Shown: positions 51,421 through 63,898 of the stretch, piece by piece
Numbering within the stretch: position 1 is the first letter of the stretch
How the letters are laid out: each line of letters begins with the position of its first letter
From: Prostheceraeus crozeri
Taxonomy: Eukaryota; Platyhelminthes; Polycladida; Euryleptidae
Assembly (NCBI GenBank): GCA_907163375.1
Contig: CAJQUW010014418.1
Location: forward strand, 62,001-126,000
DNA: 64,000 bases
Direction: 5' to 3'
The notes under the pieces: model-generated
Database searches by the model: none
The model's input: only the letters and a program-made list of their open reading frames with translations
Told to the model about the DNA's origin: nothing
Made by a program: the position numbers and the translations under genes

Positions 51421-53968
51421 ACTATATGGCCTATACCCTCGTGATAAACCTTCGGTAGAACACTCGTGACTCTTTGTACAAACAACGTTCAGTGCCCCTT
51501 AATTTCTCATGGGTCCGGATTTTAACGTAGTTCCCCCCCCCCAAATAGCCAGGCCTACAAATTAAGCTTTATGATATTCGCTGCCGATGGCTTCCCCGCC
51601 CCACCCCTGAGCAAGCTTTTAGGGAGACGCATGCATGTATTTATTTCAGTGCGCTTGATCAACCCTTGTTCACGATATTACTTCAGGACAATTGACACTT
51701 CTTCTCTGTTCTTCTTGCTAACCATGAGCCAGCCAGCATGAACATTAGTTTCGATGGAAAATCGAGTTCCTTTCACTTGAATAACATTAACAGCATAATT
51801 TCAACTTTTTTTGCGTCATTGAAGCAATACATCTGATCGACGAGATGGACTTCAGAGTTTGAGGAGCATATCATCTCGATAAATCATTGACCAAATCAGA
51901 ACAGAAATAAGTTACTTAGCGTGAGAAAAGTTAGTTTGATACGATGAAAGTTTAAAGTGTCGAACCAATTTTCTTATGCTCTCGTGATTATACGCATCAC
52001 AGGGTTGGAACCGGCCGTCCGGTTCCGGGCCATGAATTTTGAAGACCGGCCGTTTGGTTAATTTTGTTAGACCTATATGTTGACCATTAGCGACGCATTC
52101 ACTCTATAGAAGAAATCGTTAAGTCAATCAAAAGAAAAACAGCATTAAAGGAGCATGAATAATAAATTTAGCATATTTGAAGAGTACCTACCTGTACGTG
52201 TGCTACGTAACATAAGTATTGCACTGTTGCTTTTTATACAGTCAAAAATATTCCTAACTTATGCATGTTCTTAAACATATATACTTTATTTCAAATAAAA
52301 AATTCTGAAGCCTATGTTATTTGAATTTTAAAGCAGCAAAGCAAAAATCAAGCTTCTCTTTCTTTTAATTAAGGTCCACCTTGTTTCTATCGACCTTTGA
52401 AAGCGCAGGACGCACATGTCTCTGATGATTCTACTCATTTTTAGCGCTGGTGAAATCGACCTCAAAAGAAAGAGCAGCTCGAGCTTTGCTATGGTGCTAT
52501 GATCTCTCGTCATTTGGTCAACTGCGTGATTTTTTAAAGCAAAGTGCCGATGTAACATTGCAGATGAATTGTAGACAAAACAACTGTTTCATGGTTAAAA
52601 TATAATCCGCGACGCCTTTCGTCAAGCGGTACGTCGTATTTACAGATAAATCATGAATAAACGTTTATATACCAAATGAAATAAAAGAAAGTGAGTTAAA
52701 GTCAAAGGTCAGAAGCTAGAAGTCAGATCCACGGTAGCGTGAGCGTTATCACTGTTTGGTTTTTCTACACACAATTTTGGTCTTGTGACGTTGATGATTT
52801 TCGCTTCTAGGAATGGCACATTTATTTTACACAATTATGTATAATAGGCCTATGGCTAAATTTTGCCTCGAGACTGCCTTCACCTAAGAGCTTATAGGGC
52901 CTACGTGTATAGCTAACATATGTGTGAACTACAAACACACTTGGTATTAATTAAGCCTATATTGGATAATGCGGTGTTAATAAACAGTTCGCCACACGAG
53001 CTCACACGTATAAGGAGCACGTCAATGACTAATCAAAATAGGCCCATCCCCCTCCAAGTGAATCGCTGCCTTAAACATTGCTTGAATTTCTTATTGATTA
53101 AAAACCGCATTGAATAAACCGCCCGTAGTAGGCTACTACTTTAGGTCTATACATAGGAGAACATGGTCAAATTCCTATATACCTCAAAATCTTAAGTTCA
53201 TTAGGCCAAGTCCATATATTTTTTGTAGGTATAAATCAAATTATATTTTTCTATCCATGAAATCTGAAAGTTGTTTCTAAACTAAAATTTTACGCAAAAT
53301 CCCAATTTCGAATTTTAAAAATAATCTATCGAGCTCATCAGAAGATATTTGCAATTTACTGATCGGAATCGATCTAGTTAATAAAGCTCTGGGGTAAATA
53401 CGATCCATCGATGAATCCGACTACCTTTCAAATTCTATCCCACAAGAAAGAATTTCGTCTTTATGCCCCGAATTAAAAACTGGATTTTGAACTCACATAC
53501 CGATATATCCTATATATATAATGAACACCGATATATAATCCAGATATATAATGCACCTCAAAATTACTCTCAAAAGAAAATTTCTGCGGAAAAATGTGAT
53601 TAGACCTAAACAAAAACAAACAATGAGATATCATTTATCACAAAACTTGTCATTCAAACTACGTAGAATTACATTGTATTTATTGCGTTCGTCTTCAAAG
53701 TCGGTGACTCGTTGTGATTCCTCATCCAGCACCAATGTACCAATCAGTACTTCGTCAAAAACGTTTTGCTTTTTCACCAGATCCTGAACGCGTTGTCTAT
53801 ATCTTAGATAAACAAGAACCTGTGATAGCCACTATTACAGCTCTCAATGCTCGAATTTGAGAGAGGCAAGGTCAGACTGAAGACACAGCAAAATGACCTG
53901 CTCAGTACAACCCGAAAAGATGTGTAACGTAGCCTATTGACTTATGTCAACGATTACATGTATATTTT
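51421..53968. other. no gene seen
   Basis: No supported coding sequence. A short GC-rich palindromic patch with two CCGGCCGT words lies near 52010-52065. Otherwise AT-rich single-copy-looking DNA. Confidence 0.5.
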
Positions 53969-54110
53969 GTTGGGAGAGGGCTTATTGGGATCTATTGGGA
54001 TTTATTGGGATTGGGGTGGATTTTTGATAGCCCAATCACAACCCAATCCCAATAGCTATTGGGATCCCAATGGGAATCCCAATCCCAACGGCAAGCCTAT
54101 GTTGACAAAG
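53969..54110 (+). repeat. solo hAT-end-like fragment with TTGGGAT repeats
   Basis: Repeated ATTGGGAT/ATCCCAAT words end in CCCAACGGCAAGCCTATG, which resembles the right terminus of the hAT element at 59410-59427 (CCCACGGCAAGCCTG). Probably a decayed relative. Confidence 0.45.
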
Positions 54111-54978
54111 ACAATGTTCACTTGTACATCACAAAAGCACAAAGACTAAGTGCTATTCAATATTTTCGTAGAAGTCATGTCTCTCGAACACAGTCCGTGG
54201 GTGATTTAATTTTTTGACTACCTTTTCAACTCGTCAAAATATTTTATCAACACGCTTGAAGTTTATTAGTACACGAGAGTTCTCTTCCACAATATTTGAT
54301 GATTTTCGAAACATCAGATAGATCTAATTAGTGCCTTCATAGATAAGTAAAGTTTCCCATCATCATTGAAGTATTAGTATTGTATTGTATTCACGACATG
54401 TGACATGCATGTGACTAATCTAAATACAGTAAATTCAAACGAACAAACTAGAAAACATGGAGTAAAAAAAGGAAACTAAGATAGAGACGACGCGTTTCTT
54501 ATTTTTTTAAATTGATTTAATCAACGATTTTTTTATTGACTGCGTCAAAGCAATTAAAGTGGTTTCCAATCAAGTAAAAGCATAAGCAACGGAAATTTGT
54601 GGATTTTATAAGTCCCCAGGAATTTGCCAAACTACCTTCATAACATTTTCCTGTGTGAAGCCCACTCTATTTTTGCAACAAAGTGAAATATAATAGCCAC
54701 TTTTCATACTTAAATTAGTATAACATTATGGCATTTCGGACATGATTATTTCCTATATTTGTATTCAAATCAAATGCATTAGACTAAATGCATAGTGGTA
54801 GCGACAAGACGAAAAAATCTGACGCAAATACAGTCATACGCCTCCCGACTCAAGATCGAATCATCAAACTGTGGCTCGCGATTACAAGAAGTAATTGAAA
54901 ATGTCAAAAAGAACTTGTAAAATATCATTCTATACCGGAGAAAAATTACCGTAAAGAAAGACTTCCGCTTAAGATAAT
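54111..54978. other. no gene seen
   Basis: AT-rich; no coding, RNA or repeat signal I can support. Confidence 0.5.
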
Positions 54979-54990
54979 TTAACCGTTATC

Positions 54991-55362
54991 ATCCCAACGT
55001 TCCCATTTGGAAACATGCATTTAAGGAGCTCATGTTATGTTATATCTAATTTTTTAATTAGGATTCCTTGACGAAATTATCGTCATAGATGAATCATTTT
55101 TATTTTCAGTGAATTCGTGTAATAATTCACTTCCGTCACGTTTAGAATTGAATTTATATTTTACAATTTCTTCCATGAATATAAGCAATTTTTTGAAAAC
55201 TCATTCATGTGCCAAATTCCATCTATTCAAGCTAAACATCATCCTGCGAAAGACCAATAGACCTTACATCACCACTTCATCATAAAAATTCTATCATTTA
55301 TCATGGAATTACAAAATTACGTGTAAGTTTCTACCAATGTTTCCATTTGGGAACGTTGGGAT
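54991..55362. repeat. ~370-bp segment with inverted ends
   Basis: Bounded by ATCCCAACGTTCCCATTTGG and its inverted near-copy (55334-55362). It may be the subterminal part of the piggyBac element or a nested MITE; the hAT lies immediately after it. Confidence 0.5.
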
Positions 55363-56049
55363 AAAACCAGGCTTGCCGTGGGAACTGATTTTGAATTCCC
55401 ATCCCATTCCCACGGGATTTTTCAGTATATCCCATCAAAATTCCCATGGCTCATTACTCTTCCTATATACGGTTTATGGTTCTCTTCTTTCGGACTACAA
55501 GTCGATTAACGGATTTTCGTAATTGAACTGATGAGATTAAGCGATTTTAGTTGACCTATCTTTTGGATGAAAAAGTATTGGCATATCAATCTATCTTATT
55601 TTGTAATTTCCAAAAATTGCAAATTTTTACTAATTATCAAAAATATCTATCATTTTGTTTCAGGGATTAGTCAATCAATAAAGACGAGTTCATCGAAATA
55701 GTCTTCGATTACATATAGGCCTATACATACACATATTCGCATGTCTATTCACTCTGATTCACTTCATGCGGTTCCGTACTTGTGATGAACATGGCAAACT
55801 TCTAGCTCATCGCAATATCATATTTAAGTTTACAATACAAGTACAGTGCCTGTATACAAGCAATGAAGTCAATACTTCGCCTACGCATATTTCTATGACT
55901 TATCAACAGAAAACTACTGATTTATGAATATGTGACAATACGCTCGCTCGCATCCCATGTATTTAGGTACGGTGTAATTCCAGTTCTATCTAACTTTGAT
56001 GATAAAGCCACAAATGCAAAAAGACAAATTTATATTCGAGAAACAAACG

Positions 56050-56635
56050 TTCATTGAAAATTTGTCCAAGGATTGACAAACGTTGCTGCTAAAAAGGCAT
56101 CAAACATTAAAAATATCAATGGATTGATGAAAGCTACATATTATAAACACTCTCCAATGTAGGCCCTATTATGTATAAAGGCCTACGAATGACAGTACTA
56201 CAATCTAAGAATAGCAGATCTTCAATAAATTATCAATGGACTAACAACCGTTACTTTGAGACCCGCGTGATGCCGAATGAAGACCATCGATGGATTAACA
56301 AGCGTCACTTTGAAAACCATCAAGGCAAAAGAAAATACTCAAGAAAATATCAATGGATTAACAAACAAAATGCGGGTATAAAAACAATCATGAGAATAGC
56401 AGATGCTGAAGTAAAATATCAATGGATTAACAAACGCAAAACGCTACCATGCGGCAATGAAGGCTATCAAGAGAATAGCTGACGCTCTAGAAAAATATCA
56501 ATGGATTAACAAACGTTTCTACGGGTATGAAAATCTAGAGAATAGCCGATGCACTAGAAAAATGTCAATGGATAAACAAACGTCGTTATGAAATATATCA
56601 AATGAATAACAAATGTTCATGCAAACCTAGGAACT
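56050..56635 (+). repeat. ~65-bp tandem repeat in the hAT
   Basis: About eight diverged copies of a unit containing AATATCAATGGATTAACAAACGTT lie between the left end and the transposase stop. A plus-strand frame (56171-56482) merely translates the array. Confidence 0.75.
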
Positions 56636-56638
56636 GAA

Positions 56639-58699
56639 TTATAATACAGTCTCTAACTTACAAGCATATTTTGTGTAAATCATAGCGCTGAGCTTGTCAG
56701 GCTTGAGCCTTTTTCGAAGCTTTGATAAGAGAATCCTTGCCTCGCTGAATAGTCTTTCTACAGAAGCCGATGACACTGGGGTGGAAAAAAGAATTTTTGC
56801 ACACTTTGACAAAAGTCTCATTTGTGGTCCTTTCTCTTTCCAAAAATCCTTGGTCGGATGTCTGGAGGCCACACGAATGTTCTCAAAAAGCAACATTTCT
56901 GTTTCAAGTTGTTCATGAAGCGAAGTCTTCATGCGCTTTGGGCGTGGAGCAAACAATGTCTCAAACGGATCGCTGGATGTCGAGGGCTCACGTTCCTGGT
57001 TATCACTGACTTTGTCCGTGGGGATATCAGATATATGCATTGAATCAAGCAGCTGATTCAAATAGTTCACAACACTCGATTTGAATCCTTGCATCTCCTG
57101 CTCCCATTCATTCATGAACACCTGCAATTCTCGGGTCTTTTTGCTGGAATATCTAAGAGTTTTCATCATATCCAAAGCCGTGTTGCAGACATCAATGCCT
57201 GACAAATAACAAGCCGCTTTTGCAAATGATGAACTACAATATGGCCACAGCTTCTTTCTCATTTGGTTTCGTAGAAGGCAGCAAGTCTCCCGAGCGATGG
57301 CAGGCACTTCTTCACTAATCTGCATTTGGAACAAGTGAATATCCAAAGTAAGATAGTTCAGGTAAGATAGATGAGAAGTTGGCTCATCAACCTCAACTCT
57401 GTCAAAGAAGCACTTGACGGCTTCCATAATATCCAACAGAGATTTCAGTGAAGGTAAAGGTGGCAAATTGTCAGATACATGACAGTCTTCTTCTGACAGA
57501 AATGCAGTGTAGTTGTCCACCGCAGATCGAAGTCGAGAATGTTGAAAGCGCCATGGGCGAGTCGTGCTTTTATCAGGAATAGCAGCACGCTTCAGTCGCT
57601 TCGCATTTTGGTCGCGTACATTATAGAAAGATTCCACAGAAGTCAGATTAGACAGTATGCCACTTAGTAATTCTGGTGGAGACTTCTCGAAAACGTCTTT
57701 GACACAAGTCGACAAGGCATGTTCGGTACAACCAATTCTACCACCCAAATTCAGCGTCGTTGGATAACGGCCGTCGAACGCTGCGACCATTTTCGGTTCG
57801 TTGTCACTAACTATAAAGATGGGTTGAGAGAGCTCACCCTGTTTTGCATCATCCGGTGACTTAATGCATTCTTCGAGAATTTTGAAAGTGAACGAAGCGT
57901 CGTGTGCTACATCATCCAAATCACAAATCTTAAGTGGATAACTGAACCAACGCCAATCTTTATCGAGTCCACAACCAACAATAGCAAAATAGGAAAGTCG
58001 ATGTTCATGTCTTCCAGGCCAAAAATCAATCATGCATGATACACCAGCATCCGGATCGTTGAGACTGTTTCTAAAATGATGTTGCAACTTCGCATGGGAT
58101 TGCTCTCCCTCAGTCATTAACCCCGATGAAATGTAAGTTCTTCCGATGGAATAGTCATTGATCTTGTTGTTTCTGTGAGTTACCGAAGAAGCGAAGTTTA
58201 GGCAAGAAGATGCAATTTGAGCCATGGCGTTGATGGACACAGTGGGATGGGCACAAACAAGCTTCACTACATGCTGCTGCCATTGTTCTTTTGCTTCTTT
58301 CGGAAGAGGAGGCTTGCTTGTTGATGGAGCACACTGAAAACTTCGGTGAATGGTGAGTTGATTGGATGTCGACGTCGCCGTTGCGCAGTTTTTCTCGAGA
58401 TGGCGCTTTATTGCACTGACCCCACTCTGTTTGACCCACTGTCCTCTTGTCTTCTTAAACCAAAGAAACAATTTCTTACAGGCATCACAATAAAGGAAAA
58501 GGGCCAACAATGGTTTCTTGTCGTCTCCTGAGCTATCGGCAACCGGTGACATGTCCACTTGCACGGCCTTTATCCTCGAATCAAGATTGGCACTACCACT
58601 GGTTAATGACTTCGGTGGCGGAACAAAAGATACACGAGCAGCAGAAATGTGCTGCTGCAGAGTTTTTTTGTCTACTTCGAAGAACTTGTTCGAAGACAT
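56639..58699 (-). CDS. hAT transposase with BED zinc finger
   Basis: An uninterrupted 686-codon frame starting MSSNKFFEVDKK. An N-terminal BED-type finger (CDACKKLFLWF, HLEKNC, residues about 71-105) binds the element ends. The RNase H-like core shows the first Asp in GVSCMIDFWPGRHEHRLSYF, the second in IFIVSDNEPKMVAAF and the hAT-specific Cys/His pair in GCTEHALST. The all-alpha insertion follows. The C-terminal hATC dimerisation segment SSASVERLFSEARILLSKLR carries the catalytic Glu. Nothing essential appears missing, so the protein may be active. It excises and reinserts its own element by a hairpin mechanism. The start ATG is the first in frame. Confidence 0.93.
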   Translation of the reverse strand: MSSNKFFEVDKKTLQQHISAARVSFVPPPKSLTSGSANLDSRIKAVQVDMSPVADSSGDDKKPLLALFLYCDACKKLFLWFKKTRGQWVKQSGVSAIKRHLEKNCATATSTSNQLTIHRSFQCAPSTSKPPLPKEAKEQWQQHVVKLVCAHPTVSINAMAQIASSCLNFASSVTHRNNKINDYSIGRTYISSGLMTEGEQSHAKLQHHFRNSLNDPDAGVSCMIDFWPGRHEHRLSYFAIVGCGLDKDWRWFSYPLKICDLDDVAHDASFTFKILEECIKSPDDAKQGELSQPIFIVSDNEPKMVAAFDGRYPTTLNLGGRIGCTEHALSTCVKDVFEKSPPELLSGILSNLTSVESFYNVRDQNAKRLKRAAIPDKSTTRPWRFQHSRLRSAVDNYTAFLSEEDCHVSDNLPPLPSLKSLLDIMEAVKCFFDRVEVDEPTSHLSYLNYLTLDIHLFQMQISEEVPAIARETCCLLRNQMRKKLWPYCSSSFAKAACYLSGIDVCNTALDMMKTLRYSSKKTRELQVFMNEWEQEMQGFKSSVVNYLNQLLDSMHISDIPTDKVSDNQEREPSTSSDPFETLFAPRPKRMKTSLHEQLETEMLLFENIRVASRHPTKDFWKEKGPQMRLLSKCAKILFSTPVSSASVERLFSEARILLSKLRKRLKPDKLSAMIYTKYACKLETVL

Positions 58700-59444
58700 C
58701 GCAGTGATGACCTGCCTCAGAGTGGGAACTGTAGTTGCAGACGATTATAATTACATCATATAGCTCAGTTCCTCTTCGGTCTGCAGCTTAATGAATCATC
58801 GCCAAGCGTCAATCAGGGGAAAAGAATGTTTTGCGAGCTCACATTCCCTCACTTGAATTGTCAAAAGTTGCGTAAGTGAAATTGATAATGCAGCGCACTG
58901 GACGAGAGAATCGGTCGGTCACTGACATGGATACTGATTCTCCTCCCGTCGGTTGATGATGCGAATTGACAGATAATTACATAATCCAGGTTCTCTCTCT
59001 CTCTCTCATTCAAGACCGATATCAGTCTTCTTATAAGATTGATAAGCCAAGAAAAGAATTGTTATGATGATGGTTACCGACCCGTGTTTCGTCACCCTGA
59101 CAGAATCATGCTTTTTTCAGACAAGGACAGCCTGCTTACTGTAGACACACCTGTACAATGTACATGTATAAATGTTGTATTTTCACTTCAATCTGTGCGT
59201 CATTCATGAGCGGCTTCGCCTAGTCATCCAGTAAGATGAGTGCAACTACAGCCTGCATTCTCGCTTTCTCACAACCTTTGCAAACCAAAAAAGAGTTGAT
59301 ACTTTCAAATAAGATTTAAATTTATCTTATTTTGGTGATCAAAATTTTTATTTAATTCCCATGGGATTCCCATGACCTGAAGCAAGATTCCCATCTCATG
59401 GGAATTTCCATTCCCACGGCAAGCCTGGATAAAACCCAAGATAC

Positions 59445-61106
59445 TTATGTGTGATAAGTGAGAAAGCAATTTATGTGTAGTCTTTTCCGACACTTCCCAC
59501 ACATCTTTCTTGTGTTTGATTTGCAAAGTACGCATCGTCCCTGGGACGCAGAAACTACAAAATGCCCGGTTTGGTCTTTTTGGACTTCAGTGACCACACG
59601 TGCCGTTGGGCCACCCAATCTGTTTCGAGGAACCTTTTGGCTTTTCAGTAGAGAAACAGTGACTTGTCTTACGAACTCAATGTGGGCAATTGGACTGTCA
59701 GGGTGAAGATAATTGTACATTTTCCAGCTTGCCACGCATAAAGTATTGATGGAATTTATAAAAAGATTATGCCACCATTTTTTGCCTCTGATAGTCGGGC
59801 GGTATGATCCCAAAAGTTTGTCGAAGACATCGACGCCTCCCATTTTCTTATTATATGAGTCAACGAGTTTTGGCTGCGTGACTGCTATTCGTTTTCTTTC
59901 TTTGAAAGAGTACCTCTAACAATGCCGAATTGGAAAGACGGTATCAAAGTTTGTGGCAAGCATAACCGTTGCACTGTCTTTCCAAGAGCATACCATTATT
60001 TTCCCATCCGACGAATAATCATACGATCCTCTCTCCTTTTTACTTAGTGCCTCCTTTGACAGTGGGCATTTATTGGTCCTGTTTGATCTGATCGTTCCAG
60101 TGGCTCGGATTCCAAGTTCCGCCAAACGATCTAGAGTAAAATAGGAGGTAAAAAATTATCAAAGTATAGCTCCTTCTCATTGAGATTTTCTACAAGATTA
60201 GCCAATTTCAAAACAACACTTTCACCCAACGGTGCAACCCTCTCTTCACTTTTCCCTGTGTATATTTCCAAGTGGTACGGATAGCCGTCAGAGGAACAGA
60301 GCGTTCAGAGCTTATAACCGAAGCGAATAGGCTTACCTCGTATGAATTGTTTGGTAGAGTGATGCCCGTAGTAGGGCACCATTGACTCGTCAATGGATAA
60401 ATTTTGTGAAAACACACCAAACTGTCGGAGATTTTTGTTCATCAGATCATAGATGGGCACAACTTTCGCGCATTTGGAAGGGCCGAGATCATTGTTATCT
60501 GATAAGTGGAGGTATTTTTTCAACAGCTGAAATCTATTACGCACCACAGATGAAGCGACGAATGGTAATGAAAAGTCTTCCGACGTACTCCAATAGTCTC
60601 TCTCTTGAGGAAGTCTGACATATCCAGAATACAATAAAATTCCCAGAAACTGTTCCATTTCGAGATTTGTTGTCGAGAAGCTTATGTCATTTTTGACTTC
60701 ATGAGCTATTAGCTTCGTTGACCAAATGAAATATTAAATTTTCATCAGCATAAAGCCTAAACAATGCGAAAGGCGATAAAGCTGCATTGTGAGCGTAAAG
60801 TATATCCAAAGGATCTGCAGCATCAATATCTGTAAAGTCACTAGAATGATCTGATTTTTTCCAAATTCGCTGACGCTTTGCAGGGGGAGGTATTACTAGT
60901 TCATCATCTTCACTGGCTTGGATTACTTCAAATATTCCTGTCGCATTTTCTGTCTCACTGGTTGGTTGGAGAACTTCTCCACAAACATCTTCTGTTTCAG
61001 ATTCAACGTCTCCTCTCTCATCATTCGGCAATATTGCGATAGTCGGTAAAATATCGTCATCACTATCCTCAGAAATAAGCGCAACGGCTTGCTCCACTGT
61101 TAGCAA
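59445..61106 (-). pseudogene. piggyBac transposase, broken
   Basis: Pieces on the minus strand: an acidic N-terminus (60699-61106, LTVEQAVALISEDSDDD), the catalytic start (60305-60658) with the first Asp in NLSIDESMVPYYG, the second Asp in KELYFDNFF (about 60160), the third in GGVDVFDKLLGSYRP (59820-59843), and a C-terminal Cys-rich domain (CVLCKSNTRKMCGKCRKRLH) that binds DNA ends. Defects: a stop after FGYKL where Trp is usual, a frameshift at the second Asp, and breaks near 60680 and 59920. The stop of the last piece coincides with the hAT insertion side. Confidence 0.85.
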
Positions 61107-61119
61107 CTTCTAGATTTTA

Positions 61120-62712
61120 ACACCCACTAGTCCGAGAAATGCAGTCAATTGCATTTTATCGCATTCAAATATCCAAATACCGCTTTCGGATATCATAATA
61201 GACCATCTAAGTATCCAAAAAGTGCATTCATTAGTCAAAAGAAAACAATCATGTGTCACACTAGCATACTCAAGTGTCACGCTAGATCAATCATTAATAA
61301 ATTTGTTCATACAAGTATCGAATGGTAGAATTTTATCAGCACCAAAACCTATTTATTAGCTTTGCTTATGTTTAACTCAGGTTTTTAATTTCAAGAAAAA
61401 TTGGTTAATTTCCTTATATCATCACTTAATATGCAAAGAAAAAACAATCATCTATTCCAATAGTCTATAATAAGCAAGTCTCTATAATAAAAAGTCACTC
61501 AAGCAATTACACAAGAATGTCAACCTTCTCTATACAGGCAGGAATGTAACTTTGCGAGTGGTTGAACCAAGCGATTGACTTCTGCGGTGTAACTACCGCT
61601 ACTGACTGCTCGGCCAGTTGGGTCAGAATTGCCAATCTTCTTTCATGAGATTCGTTTATCAACTGGTCCCGAATCTCTTCCAACTGATTCTTTAGCGCCC
61701 ATTTAAATGCACTGAATGCATTCTCGACTTAGAAAGGGTGAGTAGGGAGGAAGAAAAATGCATTCATGTACGTCTCTCAGATCAGGACCACTTTCGGCTT
61801 GGCTTCTGCTTGCGATCAAATGACAAGAGGCATTGTCGAAAATAAATCGAATCGCGTTTTCGTGGGTGGCTGACAGAATTTCGAGGAACTGTCGAAAACG
61901 GTCTCCAGTCATGCTGCCTTCTAGAATATCATGGTGCAGAAGGCCTCTGGTATTACTGACGGCAAATACAACAGTAAAGTTTTTGCCTCGTCTCCCACCT
62001 ATTGTCCGCACAGCTCGCGATCCAACTATCGCTCTTCCTCGAGTTCTTCGAGTCCATAGATTGATGCCACATTCATCGATGAACACCAGTTCATTATTTA
62101 AGCCATTGAGCATTAACCACTGAGCATAGTCATGTCTTAGAGTTTTTACATGGTCTGTGTTCCTCTCTGAGGGGCAATCTTCCATTTTTTTCATTACAAT
62201 GAGCCTTCCTTTCAAACAACGACCTAAGGAAGTGGTCGACAAAGGAGGCTTATTGGGGAGGCGGCGATTGACGTAAGGTGAAAGCAGGTTTCTCCTGCAC
62301 GATTTCAGCACACGCGTTACCAATTTCGTCATCAATCTTATGATGTGTGCGGCCACCTCGAGGAACAACCACGACACCGTCGCAAAGACGTGCACGGCGA
62401 ATGATCGCATAAGCGGTATTGGACTTAATATTTAATTGCTCTGCCGGTTGTAGGTAGTCATCTCCCCTATCTGCTGCATTGCAAAGCCTTTGCTTATCTT
62501 CCGCACTGATTCTTTGTCGCATCTTGACACATGAATGAACATTTTGACAAATGCTTGCTCTATATTGACTGTTGAACAGTTCTTACTAACAATGGACAAT
62601 CGAATGCGTTACTTAGACACCCGATTGAACCAAATAGACAACTGCTTGAAGATAATTGACAACTGATTGCGTTACATTGATTGATGATTTGATTCAGTGG
62701 ACACATGGGTGG
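61120..62712 (-). mobile_element. IS630/Tc1-type transposon
   Basis: Outer ends ACACCCACTAGTCC and (inverted) CCACCCATGTGTCC are imperfect inverted repeats, each next to TA (61118-61119, 62713-62714). The interior encodes a decayed DDE_3-type transposase. It splits the piggyBac 5' region just upstream of its start. Confidence 0.6.
61518..62522 (-). pseudogene. IS630-family transposase, frameshifted
   Basis: The N-terminal part (62250-62522) has an HTH (NIKSNTAYAIIRRAR) and the GGRTHHKIDDEI linker. After a shift, PLSTTSLGRCLKGRLI leads into the catalytic domain: first Asp in LVFIDECGINLWTRR, then GGRRGKNFTVVFAVS, second Asp in IRFIFDNASCH, then FLPPYSPFLS. A further frameshift near 61725 precedes the VENAFSAFKWALK block with the last acidic residue. 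Two shifts make it inactive. Confidence 0.78.
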
Positions 62713-63223
62713 TAGAACCTGTAACACAGTGATATACCAGTAAATGTGAATCTGATTCTTGGAATACAGAATACAAACAATATCACTGTAAGCGTGAGAC
62801 TGAGTAAACAGAAGTATCAAGTGAGGTCTGAGATTGGAAGAATGCACCCATCATGGATCTATATCCATGTATTTCCATTGAACGAGCTAATTCATGAAGG
62901 ATAGAATTCTATGGTAACCTGACGTCAGAGCCTCAACGTCATGACATCGATAGCCTTGCATGAATATGAGGCATGCAGCCAAACTCTCCCATAAATAGCT
63001 GCTTTCTATGGTTCTTTGTTCTTTACTTCAATTGATACAGGAACGACTTGAAAAGAGATCCATTAGTGCCCGGTCATTTTCATGCAAGGCTACCTATGGA
63101 TAACATGAAAAAGAGAAGCAGATTCATTTGTCAATAGCCATCAATAGTGCCAACATTCAACGCTTATTGATGAATTACGCAAAATGACGTTGGTGGATTT
63201 TTCTCATTCTTGATACTGAATCC
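62713..63223. other. piggyBac 5' flank, no gene
   Basis: No coding sequence. Presumably the 5' untranslated part of the piggyBac element displaced by the IS630 insertion. Confidence 0.4.
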
Positions 63224-63393
63224 TCCCAACGTTCCCATTTGGGAACATGTTTGAAATACTACATGAAAACAGATATCTATGTCAATGAAATTTTGTACAC
63301 ACTGATCAAGCATTATTCATCAAAAAGGAATTGTTTTTAGAATGATTTTTCTGCATATGGGATGAAAACAGTTAAGCTGGCCTAAAGAAACAA

Positions 63394-63597
63394 ATGTGTA
63401 AAATGATATGCAAAGAAGGGCGCGAGGTGGTCAGAAACTTTCGTGCAGATGACGAAATGCTGATTACAATACTTGAAATCACAAGGGAATAGCCATTTTC
63501 AACTCTAACAGCAATCAAGGAAAAGTTAGAAACGCGGCTCCCGAACATACTAAGTGTGAGTATCTCAACAATGGGCCGGATGAATAAAAACAAGTAA
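63394..63597 (+). pseudogene. second IS630-type transposase fragment
   Basis: A plus-strand frame with one stop (after EITRE) gives STLTAIKEKLETRLPNILSV followed by SISTMGR, the linker and second HTH region of the same transposase group as 61518-62522, but on the other strand and of a different family. Nothing of the catalytic domain remains. Confidence 0.5.
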
Positions 63598-63610
63598 ATA
63601 CTTCAAGAAC

Positions 63611-63710
63611 TTACTTGCAAGTAAAAGTTACAGGTCGAAGTAGTTGCTTTAGAGTAAAAGTTCTTGCTCGAATTCTGATGAATAATCGTTTACTTTTACT
63701 TGCAAGCAAT
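63611..63710. repeat. short inverted repeat
   Basis: TTACTTGCAAGTAAAAG (63611-63627) pairs with CTTTTACTTGCAAGCAA (63694-63710) at 15 of 17 positions. This could be an element end or a cruciform-forming site. Confidence 0.55.
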
Positions 63711-63742
63711 TACTCTCGCCTTGAAGGAAATTTCATTTCCTT

Positions 63743-63757
63743 TGACGTCATATAAAA
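63743..63757 (+). promoter_or_regulatory. CRE plus TATA box
   Basis: A perfect cAMP response element TGACGTCA (63743-63750) abuts TATAAAA (63751-63757), about 140 bp upstream of an ATG at 63899. This is a common metazoan core promoter layout. Confidence 0.55.
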
Positions 63758-63898
63758 GCATAAGCAAGCCGAGTGACGTTATCTTCCGAAATATCAACCA
63801 ATGTAGTAGTTGCACGTGAATCAAGGTCATTTTCACCTGATATGACGCAGGTCTACTGTATCATATGCAAGTACTATTTCAGTGTTCAGTATTTCAAC

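Larger units (their letters stand above)
55368..59427 (-). mobile_element. hAT transposon, apparently intact
   Basis: The ends are CAGGCTTGCCGTGGGAA and its complement. An exact 8-bp duplication GATAAAAC lies on both sides (55360-55367, 59428-59435), as hAT elements produce. The subterminal regions are rich in TCCCATGGGA-type words, probable transposase binding sites. One uninterrupted transposase gene is present. Exact duplication and intact frame indicate a recent insertion. Confidence 0.93.
54979..63250 (-). mobile_element. piggyBac-type element, decayed and twice interrupted
   Basis: The core is a minus-strand piggyBac transposase (59445-61106). The words CCCAACGTTCCCATTTGG occur near the probable ends: direct at 54992 and 63225, inverted at 55344-55361. 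A TTAA, the piggyBac target, is at 54979-54982, but no matching TTAA is seen next to 63250, so the exact limits are uncertain. The hAT (55368-59427) and the IS630 element (61120-62712) are inserted within it. Confidence 0.55.

Noticed and set aside
56171-56482. 103-codon plus-strand frame inside the hAT as a second hAT gene
   Set aside because: It translates the ~65-bp tandem array and shows only its repeat period.
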